Source: Planctomycetales bacterium 4484_123
Lineage (GTDB): Bacteria; Planctomycetota; Phycisphaerae; SM23-33
Assembly: GCA_002049885.1 (NCBI GenBank)
Contig: MVCS01000072.1
Location: 1 to 6,872, forward strand
Direction of reading: 5' to 3'
Length of the DNA: 6,872 nucleotides
Part shown: positions 5,200 to 6,872 of the stretch, piece after piece
Layout of the letters: the number at the start of each line of letters is the position of its first letter
Position numbering within the stretch: the stretch's first letter is position 1
Made by a program: the position numbers and the translations under genes
The notes under the pieces: generated by a model
Told to the model about the DNA's origin: nothing
Databases searched by the model: none
Seen by the model: only the letters and a program-made list of their open reading frames with translations

Positions 5200-6753
5200 C
5201 TGCACCCGCGCCAGTTCTCGCCCGCGGAAGACCAGGGCCCCGATACCCAGTGCCAGCAGGGCCCGCAGGCCCGTGCCGAAGCCCAGGGCCATCTTCACCG
5301 CCGACCGCCCCGTGCCGTCCCACAGCCGGGGGTCAACCGCCAGTTCTGCCGACAGTTCCTGCCAGGAGATGATCGTCCCGCCACGAAGGGCCTCGGCCGG
5401 CGAACTGAGCACCGGCAGCCTGGGCAGCAGCAGAAAGGCCCCACGCACCAGGGCGAATGAAAGATAGTCCAGGGCGTCCGGGCTGGTGTACGTCGGCAGC
5501 TTGGTGGCCTCCTGGACGAATGTGCCCATCAGCCCGGTGAACAGCACCACCAGGGAGGCCAGCGCGGCCACCGGGAAGGACAGGAACGTGCCGAACAGCA
5601 CTCCGGCGGCGGCCAGGAACGCCAGGCGGATGAGCATGATGGCGCCGGCCCGCACCACGTTGCCGCCGAAGCTGCCCGCCCGGCACATCAGGCGGATGTC
5701 GTCCGGCACGACCTTCACCGCGGTCTTGTTGTCGGGGTCGTTGCGATACATCACGTGCAAGGTGCCCTTGCTCGTCACCAGCCGGGGGTCGATCTCGTAC
5801 ACGCTGGCCGCATCGACCGGGTCGTCCCTCAGGTCGCCGGCCTGGAGTCCGTTCTCGGGATTGCGTACGTACCAGAAGCTCTTGACCAGGCCGGAGTCGG
5901 GCCGGCGCAGGGGCCGGAGCTTGTATTGCAGTTGCAGCCACTGCCCGCCCGAAGGTGCGCGGAGGTTGCTGAACCTCAGGGGCAAGGCGCCCCCGGGCCG
6001 GACCACCTGCAACTGCTCCAGGATGCGCTTCCGCGTCTGGCGGCGAATCTCCTCCAGCACGCGCCGGCGGACCTCCGGCCGGGCTGCGCGGCGCTTGACC
6101 TCCTCGTCGGTGGGCATCTTGGTGCGGCCGCGCGAGGCCTCGATCATCTGCTGGCGAACGTAATCCCGGATGAGCTGGTCCTTGCCGAAGCGCTCGAACT
6201 GCCAGTCCAACTCCCGCTTGACGATTCCTTCCACGTTCAGCGGGTCGGGCTGACGGGCCTCCCGCGCCGTGAAGACCTCGCTGTTGATCGCCCTGCGCTG
6301 CGGGTCGCGGAACTGGGGGGGCAGTTCTCCCAGGGCTTTCCGGCGCTCGATGGCCGTCGGCAGCGTTGCTAGGTGGCGGGCCAGGACGTAGATGCTCCCC
6401 ATGGCCAGCACCAGCAGCACCGCCGCCAGGCTGCACACGCCCAACCACCGGCCCACCACATAGGCGGCCCGCCCCAGCGGCTTGGAGACCACGGTGAAGA
6501 TGGTCCTGCTGCGGATGTCCGCGCTGGTGACGAACGCCGCCAGCATCACCGTCAGCAGGCTCAGCAGCAGTTGCGTCAGCACCGTGCTGTAGTCCAGGAA
6601 GGTCTGGATCCGCCCCTTGAGCGTGCCGTCGCCCTTGAAGCTCAAACCCACGCCCAGGACGCACACGGCCAGCAGCACCGCGAAGACCACCACGAACTTG
6701 CTGCGGACGGATTCCAGAATGGTCACGCGGGCGACGGCCCAGACGCTACGCAT
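5194..6753 (-). CDS. ABC-2 type transporter permease with large extracytoplasmic insert
   Basis: A 519-residue membrane protein. Likely membrane segments lie at about 19-39, 59-76, 99-127, 367-389, 392-412, 433-449 and 485-508. Between the third and fourth is a soluble, charged region of about 240 residues (130-365), probably outside the membrane, starting with a helical basic stretch and ending with a more beta-like part. The segment ADIRSRTIFTVVSKPLGR (78-95), followed by a GRWLG, is the signature of ABC-2 permeases of the NosY/ABC2_membrane_5 kind, where the 'RT...KP.(S/G)R..Y..G...G' motif lies on the coupling helix that contacts the ATPase. ABC-2 systems usually export or remodel lipids, polysaccharides, proteins or drugs; the substrate cannot be told. 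The start at 6753 has GGAGG 9 bases upstream (6763-6767) and overlaps the preceding gene by 8 bases, so this is the middle gene of a minus-strand operon. Confidence 0.92.
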   Translation of the reverse strand: MRSVWAVARVTILESVRSKFVVVFAVLLAVCVLGVGLSFKGDGTLKGRIQTFLDYSTVLTQLLLSLLTVMLAAFVTSADIRSRTIFTVVSKPLGRAAYVVGRWLGVCSLAAVLLVLAMGSIYVLARHLATLPTAIERRKALGELPPQFRDPQRRAINSEVFTAREARQPDPLNVEGIVKRELDWQFERFGKDQLIRDYVRQQMIEASRGRTKMPTDEEVKRRAARPEVRRRVLEEIRRQTRKRILEQLQVVRPGGALPLRFSNLRAPSGGQWLQLQYKLRPLRRPDSGLVKSFWYVRNPENGLQAGDLRDDPVDAASVYEIDPRLVTSKGTLHVMYRNDPDNKTAVKVVPDDIRLMCRAGSFGGNVVRAGAIMLIRLAFLAAAGVLFGTFLSFPVAALASLVVLFTGLMGTFVQEATKLPTYTSPDALDYLSFALVRGAFLLLPRLPVLSSPAEALRGGTIISWQELSAELAVDPRLWDGTGRSAVKMALGFGTGLRALLALGIGALVFRGRELARVQV

Positions 6754-6872
6754 TCTCGTCGGCCTCCTCGTCCCGCTCCGTCTCGTCCGTGAGGGACTCT
6801 ATCACCCCGCGGTCCACCCGCTCCGATGGTCCGGCGTATCCGGCCTTGGCGGCCCGGCCCTGGCCATCGTCC
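6746..6872 (-). CDS. C-terminal end of an upstream operon gene, possibly the ABC ATPase (partial)
   Basis: An open frame enters from the right edge and runs 41 codons to a TAG at 6746-6748. It encodes DDGQGRAAKAGY, then GPSERVDRGVIESLTDETERD and an acidic end, EEADENA. The stop overlaps the permease start in ATGCGTAG, an 8-base overlap typical of translationally coupled genes. The tail is acidic, low in complexity and probably disordered, and carries no diagnostic motif. An ABC ATP-binding subunit is the expected neighbour of an ABC-2 permease, so that identity is inferred from context only. It is too short for the frame alone to prove coding; the overlap and the ribosome-binding site embedded in it are the main support. 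Confidence 0.6.
   Translation of the reverse strand, partial: DDGQGRAAKAGYAGPSERVDRGVIESLTDETERDEEADENA

Noticed and set aside
5333..6664. 443-codon minus-strand frame within the permease gene
   Set aside because: The permease frame has clear membrane helices and the ABC-2 motif; this alternative has none and is Arg/Pro/Gly-rich.
1..6872. CRISPR arrays, tRNA or rRNA genes, insertion sequences, phage or toxin-antitoxin genes
   Set aside because: No regularly spaced repeats, cloverleaf-like segments, transposase motifs or terminal inverted repeats were seen on either strand.

Overview
The window looks like a piece of a Planctomycetota chromosome, possibly Phycisphaerae-like. The DNA is very G+C-rich. 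Three features in one operon point this way: two proteins with PEP-CTERM sorting tails (one with dockerin-like EF-hand repeats) and a prepilin-like protein with an H-X9-DG C-terminal motif. No mobile element, CRISPR array, tRNA or rRNA was seen.

Left half (1-3180, + strand). A non-coding leader (1-150) is followed by three closely spaced genes that look like one operon. The first (151-1167) encodes a secreted NHL/YncE-like beta-propeller with a PEP-CTERM tail. The second (1186-2244) encodes a secreted 'cell surface protein'-type domain with two dockerin-like calcium loops and a PEP-CTERM tail. The third (2266-3180) encodes a type II prepilin-like protein ending in an H-X9-DG motif. The leader has a candidate B12-box-like sequence (CCGGAGACCT), a GTTGCG element that could be the 3' half of a cobalamin-riboswitch kissing loop, a strong 10-bp hairpin, and a CCTCC that could pair with the GGAGG ribosome-binding site of the first gene. 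A beta-propeller next to this cell-surface family also recalls, from memory, vitamin B12 capture loci (BtuG-type propellers) of other bacteria. The best hypothesis is therefore a cobalamin-controlled surface-capture module in planctomycete form. It is unproven: only the 3' part of the putative riboswitch lies in the window.

Right half (3217-6872, - strand). This is a convergent operon read right to left. It starts with the last 41 codons of an acidic-tailed protein (possibly an ABC ATPase), then an ABC-2 type permease with a large extracytoplasmic insert (5194-6753), then a 656-residue membrane-tethered helical protein of unknown function (3217-5187). The first two genes overlap by 8 bases and the last two are 6 bases apart, so they are probably translated together and may form one membrane complex. 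The two operons end tail to tail around a GC-rich inverted repeat (3189-3231) that could be a shared terminator.
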